Assembly (NCBI GenBank): GCA_016926475.1
Contig: JAFGON010000086.1
Coordinates: 1-23,272 of the forward strand
DNA length: 23,272 bases
DNA from: a candidate division WOR-3 bacterium
GTDB lineage: Bacteria; SDB-A
Reading direction: 5' to 3'
Position 1 is the stretch's first letter; every line of letters begins with the position of its first letter. Below are positions 7,373 to 14,648 of this stretch, in pieces. Position numbers and translations under genes: made by a program. The notes under the pieces are model-generated. The model ran no database searches. It saw only the letters and a list, made by a program, of their open reading frames with translations, and had not been told where the DNA came from.

Positions 7373-8788
7373 ATGAAAGACATGACCACGGGAAGTGTCA
7401 CGAAAAGCATTTTTTTGTTCAGCGTTCCGATGCTTCTGGGCAACGTCTTTCAGCAGTTCTACAACGTTGTCGATTCGATTGTCGTCGGCAGGTTTGTCGG
7501 AAAAGGCGCGCTCGGAGCCGTCGGAGTCTGTTTTCCGATAATATTTTTCATTATAGCGCTTATCATGGGTGCGACAATGGGATCCATGGTTCTCGTTGCG
7601 CAGTTTTTCGGCGCTAAAAACTTTGAAAAACTCAGGAAAACAGTCGACACCACATACATTGTCATGTTTATGACGGCTTTGATAATGACTGTTGTGGGTC
7701 TTTTGGCGAGCAGATACATTCTAATAATTCTGGGAACTCCTCCGGAGGTAATGAAGGACGCCAAAACATATATGGATATAATCTTTATTGGTCTCGTTTC
7801 CATTTTCGGCTATAACGGACTCAGCGCGATAATGAGGGGAGTCGGCGATTCCAAGACACCTCTGTATTTGCTAATTGTATCGAGCCTGATAAATGTTGTC
7901 CTCGATCTATTGTTCGTGCTGGTATTCAAATGGGGAGTAGCTGGGGTCGCTTGGGCGACTGTAATCGCTCAGACAGTGTCTTTCGCCTTGGGCGTCATCG
8001 TGCTCAATCTGAAAATTCCTATCCTCGCACTCAGGATAAGGAATTGTGGATTCGACAAAAAAATTTTTACGGAGAGCTTGAAAATCGGATTGCCATCCGG
8101 CGCACAGCAGATGTTCGTATCGCTCGGAATGATGGCCCTCACCAGAATAGTCAACGGGTTTGGGACAAACGCTTTAACGGCTTTTACAGCCGCCGGAAGG
8201 GTGGACTCATTTGCGATGATGCCGGCCATGAACTTTTCAATGGCACTCTCGACTTTCACCGGCCAGAATATTGGCGCGGACAAGATGGACAGGGTGGCAA
8301 AAGGTCTGAAAAGCACCCTTTTGATGTCGATATTTTATTCTTTGGCTGTGACGCTGTTAATTTTTTTCAAGGGCGGAGACTTCATAAAGATCTTTAACAC
8401 CGACCCGAATGTCGTCGAAATCGGAAGGGAATATCTCATCATAGTCAGCTCCTTCTACATAGCTTTTTCGGTTATGTTTGCTTCGAACGGTCTTTTGAGA
8501 GGCGCTGGAGACACATTGATACCCATGATAATCACCCTGTTTTCGCTCTGGGCTTTCAGAATTCCCATTTCGTTTTTTTTGTCGAGGTTTATGGGGACTT
8601 CAGGAATCTGGTGGGGGATTCCGGTGGCGTGGTGCCTTGGGGCTGTCGCCTCGCTGGGATATTACTCCCGGGGTAAATGGAAGAAAAGGATTGCAATAAG
8701 AAGTTTTGATAAGCAAAAAGTGGCGGAGCAAGAGATAATAAACGAAGTTGAATGCGAAGATTTTGAAAAAAAAGAGTTCAGGCCATGA
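7373..8788 (+). CDS. MATE-family multidrug/toxin efflux transporter
   Basis: A 471-residue polytopic protein starts at ATG 7373, with GGAG 6 bases upstream; an in-frame TTG at 7286 would add 29 atypical residues. The family's opening is clear: MKDMTTGSVTKSIFLFSVP, then FQQFYNVVDSIVVGRFVG with the conserved N-x-x-D-x-x-VG pattern of helix 1/2, and the internal repeat with GLPSGAQQMFVSLGMMALTR in the second half. About twelve membrane segments are visible, ending in a charged cytosolic tail. MATE pumps export cationic drugs and metabolites in exchange for Na+ or H+; this one groups by eye with the DinF/NorM-like bacterial branch. The oxidoreductase gene follows 37 bases later and may be co-transcribed. 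Confidence 0.92.
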   Translation: MKDMTTGSVTKSIFLFSVPMLLGNVFQQFYNVVDSIVVGRFVGKGALGAVGVCFPIIFFIIALIMGATMGSMVLVAQFFGAKNFEKLRKTVDTTYIVMFMTALIMTVVGLLASRYILIILGTPPEVMKDAKTYMDIIFIGLVSIFGYNGLSAIMRGVGDSKTPLYLLIVSSLINVVLDLLFVLVFKWGVAGVAWATVIAQTVSFALGVIVLNLKIPILALRIRNCGFDKKIFTESLKIGLPSGAQQMFVSLGMMALTRIVNGFGTNALTAFTAAGRVDSFAMMPAMNFSMALSTFTGQNIGADKMDRVAKGLKSTLLMSIFYSLAVTLLIFFKGGDFIKIFNTDPNVVEIGREYLIIVSSFYIAFSVMFASNGLLRGAGDTLIPMIITLFSLWAFRIPISFFLSRFMGTSGIWWGIPVAWCLGAVASLGYYSRGKWKKRIAIRSFDKQKVAEQEIINEVECEDFEKKEFRP

Positions 8789-8825
8789 GAATTGACGTTA
8801 AACCTTTGGAAAACCAGGGGGTAAT

Positions 8826-10337
8826 GTGAAAAATGAATCCATTTCAATTATCGGCGCCGGTTTCGCTGGGCTTTCCGCGGGAATATACGCGCAGATAAAC
8901 GGGTACAAGACACGAATTTTAGAAGCGCACACTCTTCCCGGAGGACTCTGCACCGCATGGAAGCGCGGGGATTTTGTAATTGACGGGTGCGTCCACTGGC
9001 TTGTTGGTTCTTCTCCCAAAAGCGGCATGTATAAGCTTTGGGAAGAGGTTGGAATAGTCCCTGGCAGGGATTTCTTTTACGCTGAAGAATACATGAGATA
9101 CGAAAGCAAGGACGGCAGGACAGTGATTTTCTACTCTGACGTAGATAAGTTTGAGAAACACCTGCTCGAATTTTCTCCAGGGGATGAAAAACCCATAAAA
9201 GAATTCACAGAGGGAATCCGCATGTGCCTGGGTTTCGACAGACCATCTGACACAGCTCATTTTATTGTGAAAATTTTTCAAAAAATCAGAATGGGGCTTT
9301 TTTTTATTGCCAACGGAAGAAAGTTAAAAAACTGGATGAACATAACAACGGATGAATTTGTTCAAAGATTTAAAGACCCTGTTCTCAGAGAAGCGTTTCT
9401 TCAGATCTGGATAACTGATTTTTCGATGTTTTTCATGCTTTTCACCTTCGCGTTTCTTCATAACAAAAACGCCGGTTACCCCATAGGCGGGTCAATGCCT
9501 CTTTCAAAAGCGCTTGAAAAAAAATACAGGGAACTTGGCGGAGAGATTCTATATGGAAAGAAAGTTGAAAAAATCCTGACAGTAAAAGACAGGGCGACTG
9601 GAGTAAAACTCGCCGACGGAACCGAGTATTGCTCGGACATCGTCGTCTCGGCGGCAGACGGTTATTCGACGATATTCAAGATGCTCGAAGGTAAATACGC
9701 CGATGAAAAAACCAGAACACCCTACGAAAAATGGAAAATCTTTCCGTCTCTTGTCTACGTCGCGGTAGGTGTCAACATGACATTCGAAAAAGAGCCGAAA
9801 ACAGTGTCCGGTATTTGTTTCGAGCTGGAAGAGCCCGTTGAGATCGCCGACTGGAAAACAAAAAATCTCACCGTCCATATTTTCAACCAGGATTCTTCCC
9901 TGGCTCCTCAGGGTAAAACTGTACTGACGGTGATGATACCGAGCGGCTATGATTACTGGGTCGATATTTCAAAGGATCAAGAAAAATACAGGCATCAAAA
10001 AGAAAAGATAAACAATAATATATTGGAAATTCTTGAAAAAAGATTTCCTGGACTGAAAGAAAAGGTCGAGATGACGGATGTTTCAACGCCTCTGACTTTC
10101 GAACGCTACACTGGGAACTGGAAAGGCAGTTTCGAGGGGTGGCTGATTACGCCGGAAAATTCAAACGTCATCATGAAACCCATGAACCAGACCCTGCCCA
10201 GCCTTGAGAATTTCTATATGTGCGGTCAATGGGTGGAACCCGGAGGGGGTCTTCCGACGGGTGTCATGTCGGCAAGACGGCTTTTAAAGAAAATCTGTAA
10301 GAAAAGCGGAAAAAAGTTCACCGCGTTTGTCAGGTGA
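8826..10337 (+). CDS. FAD-dependent oxidoreductase of the phytoene desaturase/retinol saturase (CrtI/RetSat) family
   Basis: A protein of 503 residues from GTG 8826, behind a G-rich ribosome-binding site (CAGGGGG). The N-terminus carries the dinucleotide-binding fold SIIGAGFAGLSAGIYAQ (7-23), the ribose-binding Glu33 and LPGGLCTAWKRGDFVID (37-53), then GCVHWLVG, typical of this subgroup. The C-terminal FAD contact is FYMCGQWVEPGGGLPTGVMS (about 464-483). Such enzymes add or remove hydrogens at C=C bonds of isoprenoids and related lipids using FAD. There are no phytoene synthase or other carotenoid genes nearby, so a carotenoid role is not supported and the substrate remains open. It lies downstream of the MATE gene. 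Confidence 0.9.
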   Translation: MKNESISIIGAGFAGLSAGIYAQINGYKTRILEAHTLPGGLCTAWKRGDFVIDGCVHWLVGSSPKSGMYKLWEEVGIVPGRDFFYAEEYMRYESKDGRTVIFYSDVDKFEKHLLEFSPGDEKPIKEFTEGIRMCLGFDRPSDTAHFIVKIFQKIRMGLFFIANGRKLKNWMNITTDEFVQRFKDPVLREAFLQIWITDFSMFFMLFTFAFLHNKNAGYPIGGSMPLSKALEKKYRELGGEILYGKKVEKILTVKDRATGVKLADGTEYCSDIVVSAADGYSTIFKMLEGKYADEKTRTPYEKWKIFPSLVYVAVGVNMTFEKEPKTVSGICFELEEPVEIADWKTKNLTVHIFNQDSSLAPQGKTVLTVMIPSGYDYWVDISKDQEKYRHQKEKINNNILEILEKRFPGLKEKVEMTDVSTPLTFERYTGNWKGSFEGWLITPENSNVIMKPMNQTLPSLENFYMCGQWVEPGGGLPTGVMSARRLLKKICKKSGKKFTAFVR

Positions 10338-10365
10338 TTTTTGGAATGCAAGGAGCCGGTTTAAA

Positions 10366-10560
10366 ATGAAAATCATCAACTCTATACTGGACGGGCTTGA
10401 AAAAGGAGGAAATGTCAAATCTGCCAAGGAGAGGTCCTCTTTGGACAGGAGTCATAAGCAGGAGAGGCGGTATAAAGCTGATAAATATGGTCGGGATGCT
10501 AAAAACCAAACGGTTTATACCAATGACCTTTGTTGGTTTTCTTTTTCGGAGGGAAAATGA
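10366..10560 (+). CDS. Small ORF of doubtful status before a methyltransferase gene
   Basis: This is a 64-residue, highly charged frame (MKIINSILDGLEKGGNVKSA...). ATG 10366 follows AAGGAG at a long spacing of about ten bases. Its TGA overlaps the ATG of the next gene (ATGA), as in coupled gene pairs. I recognise no family. A second frame over the same bases, from ATG 10412, reads SNLPRRGPLWTGVISRRGG and is equally open, so the region may be a frameshifted remnant instead of a gene. Confidence 0.25.
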   Translation: MKIINSILDGLEKGGNVKSAKERSSLDRSHKQERRYKADKYGRDAKNQTVYTNDLCWFSFSEGK

Positions 10561-11342
10561 AACAATGGTACGAAAAGCTGTTTGAAAATTACGGCGATAA
10601 ATACGACAGAGAGATTTTTACAAGCGGAACAATCGGTGAATGCGATTTCATAGAAAAAGAGATAAACTTCAACAAATCTCTGAATATATTAGACGTAGGC
10701 TGCGGAACCGGTAGACATTCCATCGAGTTGACAAGAAGAGGCTACATGGTCAAAGGAATTGACCTCTCCGAATCAATGCTCGATAAAGCACGGGAAAAGG
10801 CGGTAAGGGCTGGCTTGACAATAGATTTTTCAAAAAATGATGCAAGAAACCTTCCTTTTAATTCCGAATTTGACCTCGCGATAATGCTCTGCGAGGGTGG
10901 ATTTCCTCTCATGGAGACCGACGAGATGAATTATGAGATCCTGAAAAGTGTGACGAAAGCTCTGAAAGAAAACGCAAAGTTTGTTTTTACGACACTTAAC
11001 GGACTTTTCCCGCTGTACCATTCAGTAGAGAAGTTCTGTGCGGAAAATTCTGCTGAGGGAAATGCTACTTACAGGAGCAACTCTTTCGACCTGATGACTT
11101 TTAGAGACAGAAATATAACCGAGCTCGAAAACGATGAAGGCGAGAAAATAAAATTGGACTGCAACGAAAGATATTATGTACCTTGTGAGATAACCTGGCT
11201 TTTACAATCTCTTGGATATAGTGAAATTGAAATTTTCGGTGCAAAAATTGGGGCTTTTTCGAGAGATGACAAACTGACGACTGAAGATTTCGAAATGCTC
11301 GTGATAGCAGAAAGGCGTGATGTTATTCAAGAACATTCATAA
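10557..11342 (+). CDS. Class I SAM-dependent methyltransferase
   Basis: A 261-residue protein. ATG 10557 is chosen because GGAGGG lies just upstream and MKQWYEKLFENYGDKYD is the usual start of this family; an in-frame upstream start at 10530 would swallow the ribosome-binding site. Motif I is NILDVGCGTGRHSIEL (43-58), followed by the acidic Asp69 in VKGIDLSESMLDKARE and the motif-II-like FDLAIMLCEGG. The remainder has the alternating strand/helix pattern of small-molecule methyltransferases. The substrate is not evident. An AT-rich hairpin overlaps its stop codon. Confidence 0.88.
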   Translation: MKQWYEKLFENYGDKYDREIFTSGTIGECDFIEKEINFNKSLNILDVGCGTGRHSIELTRRGYMVKGIDLSESMLDKAREKAVRAGLTIDFSKNDARNLPFNSEFDLAIMLCEGGFPLMETDEMNYEILKSVTKALKENAKFVFTTLNGLFPLYHSVEKFCAENSAEGNATYRSNSFDLMTFRDRNITELENDEGEKIKLDCNERYYVPCEITWLLQSLGYSEIEIFGAKIGAFSRDDKLTTEDFEMLVIAERRDVIQEHS

Positions 11343-11363
11343 AATTCTTAAAGTAAGAATTTT
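11341..11363 (+). terminator. Possible AT-rich terminator hairpin
   Basis: AAAATTCTTA (11341-11350) and TAAGAATTTT (11354-11363) pair perfectly over 10 bp around an AAG loop, at the stop codon of the methyltransferase gene. The T-run at the end is part of the stem and the stem has only two G-C pairs, so terminator strength is uncertain. Confidence 0.35.
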
Positions 11364-11440
11364 TGGTAAAGTTTTAGAATTCTTTTAAGGCGATAAGTTT
11401 TATCTTTCAAAGCAAGGATCTTGGGTCGCCGGGTTTGTTG

Positions 11441-11611
11441 ATGAAATACGGGATTCATATCTTTAAAGAATACTCGAAAACACTGATTAATAAAACGGCT
11501 GCAAAAACCCAGAATGATCCGTCTTTATTTGGCATGTTTAACCTGATTTATGACGGAAAACTTTTAGCGGACAGATACGTGTCTCTGACTAGATTCAAAA
11601 AACATTCTTAA
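11441..11611 (+). pseudogene. C-terminal remnant resembling a YoaP-like acetyltransferase tail
   Basis: A 56-codon frame with no ribosome-binding site reads SKTLINKTAAKTQNDPSLFG, then MFNLIYDGKLLADRYVS and RFKKHS before TAA. This 'A..AQN.P..FG.F...YDGK.L.....S..RF' pattern is the closing beta-strand/helix portion of the thioredoxin-like YoaP domain attached to some GNAT acetyltransferases, recalled from family knowledge. The catalytic N-terminal domain is absent upstream. I infer a 5'-deleted remnant. Translation from ATG 11441 as a small protein cannot be excluded. Confidence 0.5.
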
Positions 11612-11644
11612 AAAGGCAAATCTCAATGGATGAAGGAGGTGAAT

Positions 11645-12373
11645 GTGAAACTTTACAACGAACTGTCGGCTTGGTGGCCTGTTCTTTCAGCTCCGGAGGA
11701 TTACGAGGAGGAATCAAGCCTTTATGTCAGAATTATTGAAAAATACAAAAAAGATATAAAAACAGCAATCGAACTTGGAAGCGGCGGGGGAAACAACGCC
11801 TCCCATCTGAAAAAACTATACACCATGACTTTGGTCGATATGTCTCTGGGGATGATAGAAGTCAGCAAAACACTCAACCCCGAATGCAGGCATTTTGAAG
11901 GAGACATGAGGTCTGTGAGGTTAGGTGAAAAATTTGACCTTGTGTTCATACACGATGCAATAATGTACATGACGACAGAGGAAGACCTGTTCAGAACATT
12001 TATTACTGCAAAAGAACACATGAAAGATGAGGGCGTTCTCTTCATCGCCCCCGATTACTTCAAGGAGACTTTCAAACCCTTCACAAGCCACGGCGGACAC
12101 GACAGAAAAGAAAGAAGTATGAGATATTTGGAATGGACCTGCGACAAGAACCCTCATGACACTCTAATTGAGACGTATTTTGCCTATATATTAAAAAACG
12201 AAAAAGGAGAAATAAGTTTCGAGGACGACATTTCGATAAACGGAATTTTCTCAAAAAATACATGGCAGATCCTCCTTGAAAAGGTAGGTTTTAAAGTCTT
12301 TTTTGAGAGCATAGAACACTCAGAAATCGAATCGGGACAGTACATCGGAATTGTCGGGTTGATGGATGGATAG
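11645..12373 (+). CDS. Class I SAM-dependent methyltransferase
   Basis: A 242-residue protein. The start is GTG 11645, because the very strong Shine-Dalgarno AAGGAGGTG ends only a few bases before it; the in-frame ATG 11630 lies in front of that site. The opening VKLYNELSAWWPVLSAPEDY is the typical N-terminus of this group. Motif I is AIELGSGGGNNASHL (41-55), Asp65 follows in TLVDMSLGMIEVS, and FDLVFIHDAIMYM forms the next motif. SHGGHD and LEWTCDKNP mark the substrate region. It is soluble, with unknown substrate. It is a distinct family from the neighbour at 10557, not a duplicate. Confidence 0.87.
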   Translation: MKLYNELSAWWPVLSAPEDYEEESSLYVRIIEKYKKDIKTAIELGSGGGNNASHLKKLYTMTLVDMSLGMIEVSKTLNPECRHFEGDMRSVRLGEKFDLVFIHDAIMYMTTEEDLFRTFITAKEHMKDEGVLFIAPDYFKETFKPFTSHGGHDRKERSMRYLEWTCDKNPHDTLIETYFAYILKNEKGEISFEDDISINGIFSKNTWQILLEKVGFKVFFESIEHSEIESGQYIGIVGLMDG

Positions 12374-12383
12374 TTTAAAAGTT

Positions 12384-12428
12384 CAAGCCCTTCTAAATCC
12401 ATATCCACCTATGTAGAAAAAGGGCTTG
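12384..12428. repeat. Inverted repeat with 9-bp arms
   Basis: CAAGCCCTT (12384-12392) and AAGGGCTTG (12420-12428) are perfect inverted copies, 27 bases apart, starting 11 bases after the methyltransferase stop. CTA/TAG inside extends the pairing with a bulge. Neither side carries a T-run, so it is not an obvious terminator. It could stabilise the mRNA end or mark the edge of an inserted segment. Confidence 0.4.
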
Positions 12429-12708
12429 TAAGTCGCTTGAATAATTGCTTATGGCAGATGAATTGAAAATATCTTTGAATTTGCGCATTATATAAAATGT
12501 ATTTTAGAGGTTTACGATTTAAGGGTTTGGATTTTTTTAATGTTTGGAATGTTTTTTTCTTACTTGCTTCGGTAAATTGGCCTATTCCACCGAGAGTAAA
12601 TAAAGATGACATCAAAGAAAAACAAACAACAAAGTTCATGAAATCAAGCGATTTACAACGCACAAAGTCAGTTTTTAGGCAAGCAAAAAAAATTGTATTA
12701 TCCAGCAT
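12409..12708 (-). other. Weak minus-strand ORF, possibly part of a dispersed repeat
   Basis: This is a 99-codon frame whose product is rich in Lys, Phe and Cys. It includes FTLGGIGQFTEASKKKTFQT and KPLNRKPLKYILYNAQIQRY. There is no Shine-Dalgarno before its start and no family I can name. The AT-rich composition and isolated position make a non-coding or repeat origin more likely than a gene. Confidence 0.15.
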
Positions 12709-12846
12709 ATATTTTAAGCGGGAATATTAAAGACATAAATTTGTTATATGGAAAGAAAAGGATGTTTAAAGTTCAGCTAATGTTAAAAGACGGCAGCAGA
12801 GGAGAAGCTTTTTCCTTCTATATTTGAATTGAGCTTTTCATAAAAC

Positions 12847-12875
12847 TTGACAGCAGTATAATCAGATGTTATGAT
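12847..12875 (+). promoter_or_regulatory. Near-consensus sigma70-type promoter
   Basis: TTGACA (12847-12852) is a perfect -35, and TATGAT (12870-12875, 5 of 6) follows after exactly 17 bases. Transcription would start near 12882, giving a leader of about 195 bases before the GNAT gene at 13077. Confidence 0.55.
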
Positions 12876-12943
12876 GTTGTATACATTTGATGGTTTTTCA
12901 CTTTAAAAAAGTCTTTAACTTTTCAACAAATTTCTGTTTTAAA

Positions 12944-13018
12944 TGGAATGAACGATTCGACTCGTAATTCCAATATATTTAGTGCTTTACGCATGAACAC
13001 GCCGAAGGCATTTCGGCG
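12944..13018 (+). promoter_or_regulatory. Two hairpins in the leader of the GNAT/racemase operon
   Basis: Hairpin 1: TGGAAT (12944-12949) pairs with ATTCCA (12967-12972), enclosing ACGA/TCGT. Hairpin 2: CGCCGAA (13000-13006) pairs with TTCGGCG (13012-13018) around GGCAT. The start codon is 58 bases further on, with AAAGGAG at about 9 bases before it. No known riboswitch class is recognised. Confidence 0.4.
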
Positions 13019-13076
13019 ACGGAGCTTGACTATAAGATGTTTTTTATCCCATGTAGCAAAGAGAAAGGAGTAAAAA

Positions 13077-13517
13077 ATGACGGAAATAAATATATACGAT
13101 CCGAAAAACAAACCAGATAAAGGTCAAAAACAAAAAATTGTCGATTTTCTGTATGAAAACCTGGAAAAATTTGGAGATCCGAAACCCGCAATTGAAAAAG
13201 CCGTGGATTACGCCTTGAAAAACATCGAATCTTTCGGAGGTTTTGTCCTCTCGTATAATTCAGGAGAGAATATTTTTGGCGCGGTTGTCGTCAACAGGAC
13301 AGGGATGAAAGACTACATTCCTGAAAACATTCTCGTATACATCGCGACCAAAAAAGAAGAAAGAGGAAAAGGAATCGGCAAGAAACTGATGAAAAAAACA
13401 ATTGAAATAGCCGAAGGCAGTATCAAGCTACATGTCGAACCTGATAACCCAGCTAGGTTTTTGTATGAAGGATTTGGCTTTACGAACAAATACCTCGAGA
13501 TGAGATTGACAAAATAA
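13077..13517 (+). CDS. GNAT-family N-acetyltransferase
   Basis: An intact 146-residue protein from ATG 13077, preceded by AAAGGAG. The core strand ILVYIATKKEE leads into the acetyl-CoA loop RGKGIGKKLMKK (about 98-109), and the C-terminal NPARFLYEGFGF is the usual substrate-side motif. The N-terminal ~45 residues are helical (KIVDFLYENLEKFGDPKPAI). The racemase gene begins 3 bases after its stop, so the two are almost certainly co-transcribed, which suggests an amino acid or amino acid derivative as acetyl acceptor. This is an inference from context only. Confidence 0.88.
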   Translation: MTEINIYDPKNKPDKGQKQKIVDFLYENLEKFGDPKPAIEKAVDYALKNIESFGGFVLSYNSGENIFGAVVVNRTGMKDYIPENILVYIATKKEERGKGIGKKLMKKTIEIAEGSIKLHVEPDNPARFLYEGFGFTNKYLEMRLTK

Positions 13518-13520
13518 AAC

Positions 13521-14591
13521 ATGGCAAAAATCACTTTAGACCGAACAAAGCTCAGAGAGAATTACAGCTTTCTGTATAAACTGTTCAAAAAACAAGGCAT
13601 ACAATGGGCGGTTGTGACAAAACTACTCTGCGGAAACAGGGATTTTCTCGAAGAAGTATTAAAATTAGAGCCTTTCCAAACCTGCGACTCGAGACTATCG
13701 AGCCTGAAGACGATAAAGAGCATAAATCCAAAAATAGAGACAATATACATAAAGCCGCCTCCGCAAAAATCGATCCAAAATGTTGTAAAATACGCGGATA
13801 TAAGCCTTAACACAGAATTGAAAACAGTCGAAATGCTTTCAGAAGAAGCGGTCAGACAGAAAAAAAAGCATAAAATCATTATTATGATAGAGATGGGAGA
13901 GTTGAGAGAAGGTGTTATGAGAGACAGGCTGATAGATTTTTATGAGAGGATTTTCAGATTGCCTAATATAGAAGTCACTGGGGTTGGGACAAATCTCGCC
14001 TGCCTGAATGGAGTCCTTCCAAACCACGATAAATTGATACAGCTCAGTCTTTATAAACAGCTCATAGAGGCGAAGTTTGGTAAAAAAATTCCCCTTGTCT
14101 CGGGGGGGTCTTCGGTGACTATTCCCCTGATATTCAAAAACCTTTTGCCAAAGGGCATAAACCATTTCAGGGTAGGAGAAACACTTTTCATCGGAACAGA
14201 TGTATACAATGATGAAAAGATGAATGGTCTTAACACCGACATATTCAAGCTTCACTGTGAGATAATCGAGTTAAAGAAAAAACCGAGTGTGCCGACAGGT
14301 GAAATGGGGACAAATCTTGAAGGACACACACCTTGTTTCGATGAAAACGAGAAAAGTCGGGATTCTTTCAGGGCGATAATAGACGTGGGCATTCTCGATG
14401 TGGAGATAAACCATATTTTTCCCGTTGATACTAATTATTCAATAATAGGCGCGAGTTCAGATATGTTCGTGATAGACATCAAAGACAATCCGAAAAATCT
14501 TAAAACCGGCGACTATCTTCAATTCTACCTGGACTACCTCGGAGTATTAAGGGTTATGAATTCGAAATTCATTGAAAAGAAAATTGAATAA
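13521..14591 (+). CDS. PLP-dependent alanine/ornithine racemase-family protein
   Basis: A 356-residue fold-type III PLP enzyme. The N-terminal barrel starts MAKITLDRTKLRENY, and the Schiff-base lysine is Lys34 in WAVVTKLLCGN (29-39). IEVTGVGTNLACLNG (150-164), the phosphate-binding VSGGSSVTIPL (193-203) and NHFRVGETLFIG (214-225) follow. The C-terminal domain includes AIIDVGILDVE and GASSDMFVIDI. This pattern is that of the ornithine/alanine racemase branch (for example Clostridium ornithine racemase), not the canonical Alr of cell-wall synthesis. The ornithine aminomutase genes that accompany ornithine racemase in clostridia are absent here. The substrate may be another amino acid. The gene is tightly coupled to the upstream GNAT gene. 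Confidence 0.87.
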   Translation: MAKITLDRTKLRENYSFLYKLFKKQGIQWAVVTKLLCGNRDFLEEVLKLEPFQTCDSRLSSLKTIKSINPKIETIYIKPPPQKSIQNVVKYADISLNTELKTVEMLSEEAVRQKKKHKIIIMIEMGELREGVMRDRLIDFYERIFRLPNIEVTGVGTNLACLNGVLPNHDKLIQLSLYKQLIEAKFGKKIPLVSGGSSVTIPLIFKNLLPKGINHFRVGETLFIGTDVYNDEKMNGLNTDIFKLHCEIIELKKKPSVPTGEMGTNLEGHTPCFDENEKSRDSFRAIIDVGILDVEINHIFPVDTNYSIIGASSDMFVIDIKDNPKNLKTGDYLQFYLDYLGVLRVMNSKFIEKKIE

Positions 14592-14600
14592 AAAATATTT

Positions 14601-14629
14601 TTGTAATAATCCTGTTCTGAAAATATAAT
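14601..14629 (+). promoter_or_regulatory. Promoter of the mannoside/GH130 operon
   Basis: TTGTAA (14601-14606, 4 of 6) and a perfect TATAAT (14624-14629) are separated by exactly 17 bases. The predicted start near 14636 leaves a very short leader holding the AGAGGGA ribosome-binding site before ATG 14649. Confidence 0.55.
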
Positions 14630-14648
14630 TACCTGAAAGAGGGATCCA

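Larger units (their letters stand above)
12374..13076 (+). other. Long gene-free stretch with hairpins and a promoter
   Basis: Over these 703 bases I find no convincing gene. The left half is clearly more AT-rich than the flanking genes and contains weak overlapping ORFs on both strands. The right half contains a near-consensus promoter and two hairpins that would lie in the leader of the next operon. Individual elements are listed separately. Confidence 0.6.

Noticed and set aside
6311-8788. Nucleotidyltransferase plus MATE pump as an antibiotic-resistance island
   Set aside because: The genes are 222 bases apart with separate ribosome-binding sites, there are no mobility genes, and both families are common in chromosomes of uncultured bacteria with unrelated substrates.
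11630-11644. ATG 11630 as the start of the methyltransferase
   Set aside because: The AAGGAGGTG site lies after this ATG and points to GTG 11645.
10557-12373. The two methyltransferase genes as a tandem duplication
   Set aside because: Their N-termini, motif I residues and C-terminal halves differ clearly; they share only the general fold.
1-13520. Integron-like array of small single-gene cassettes
   Set aside because: Many short, separately expressed genes suggested it, but I saw no attC-type recombination sites between them, no integrase, and the spacers share no repeated sequence.
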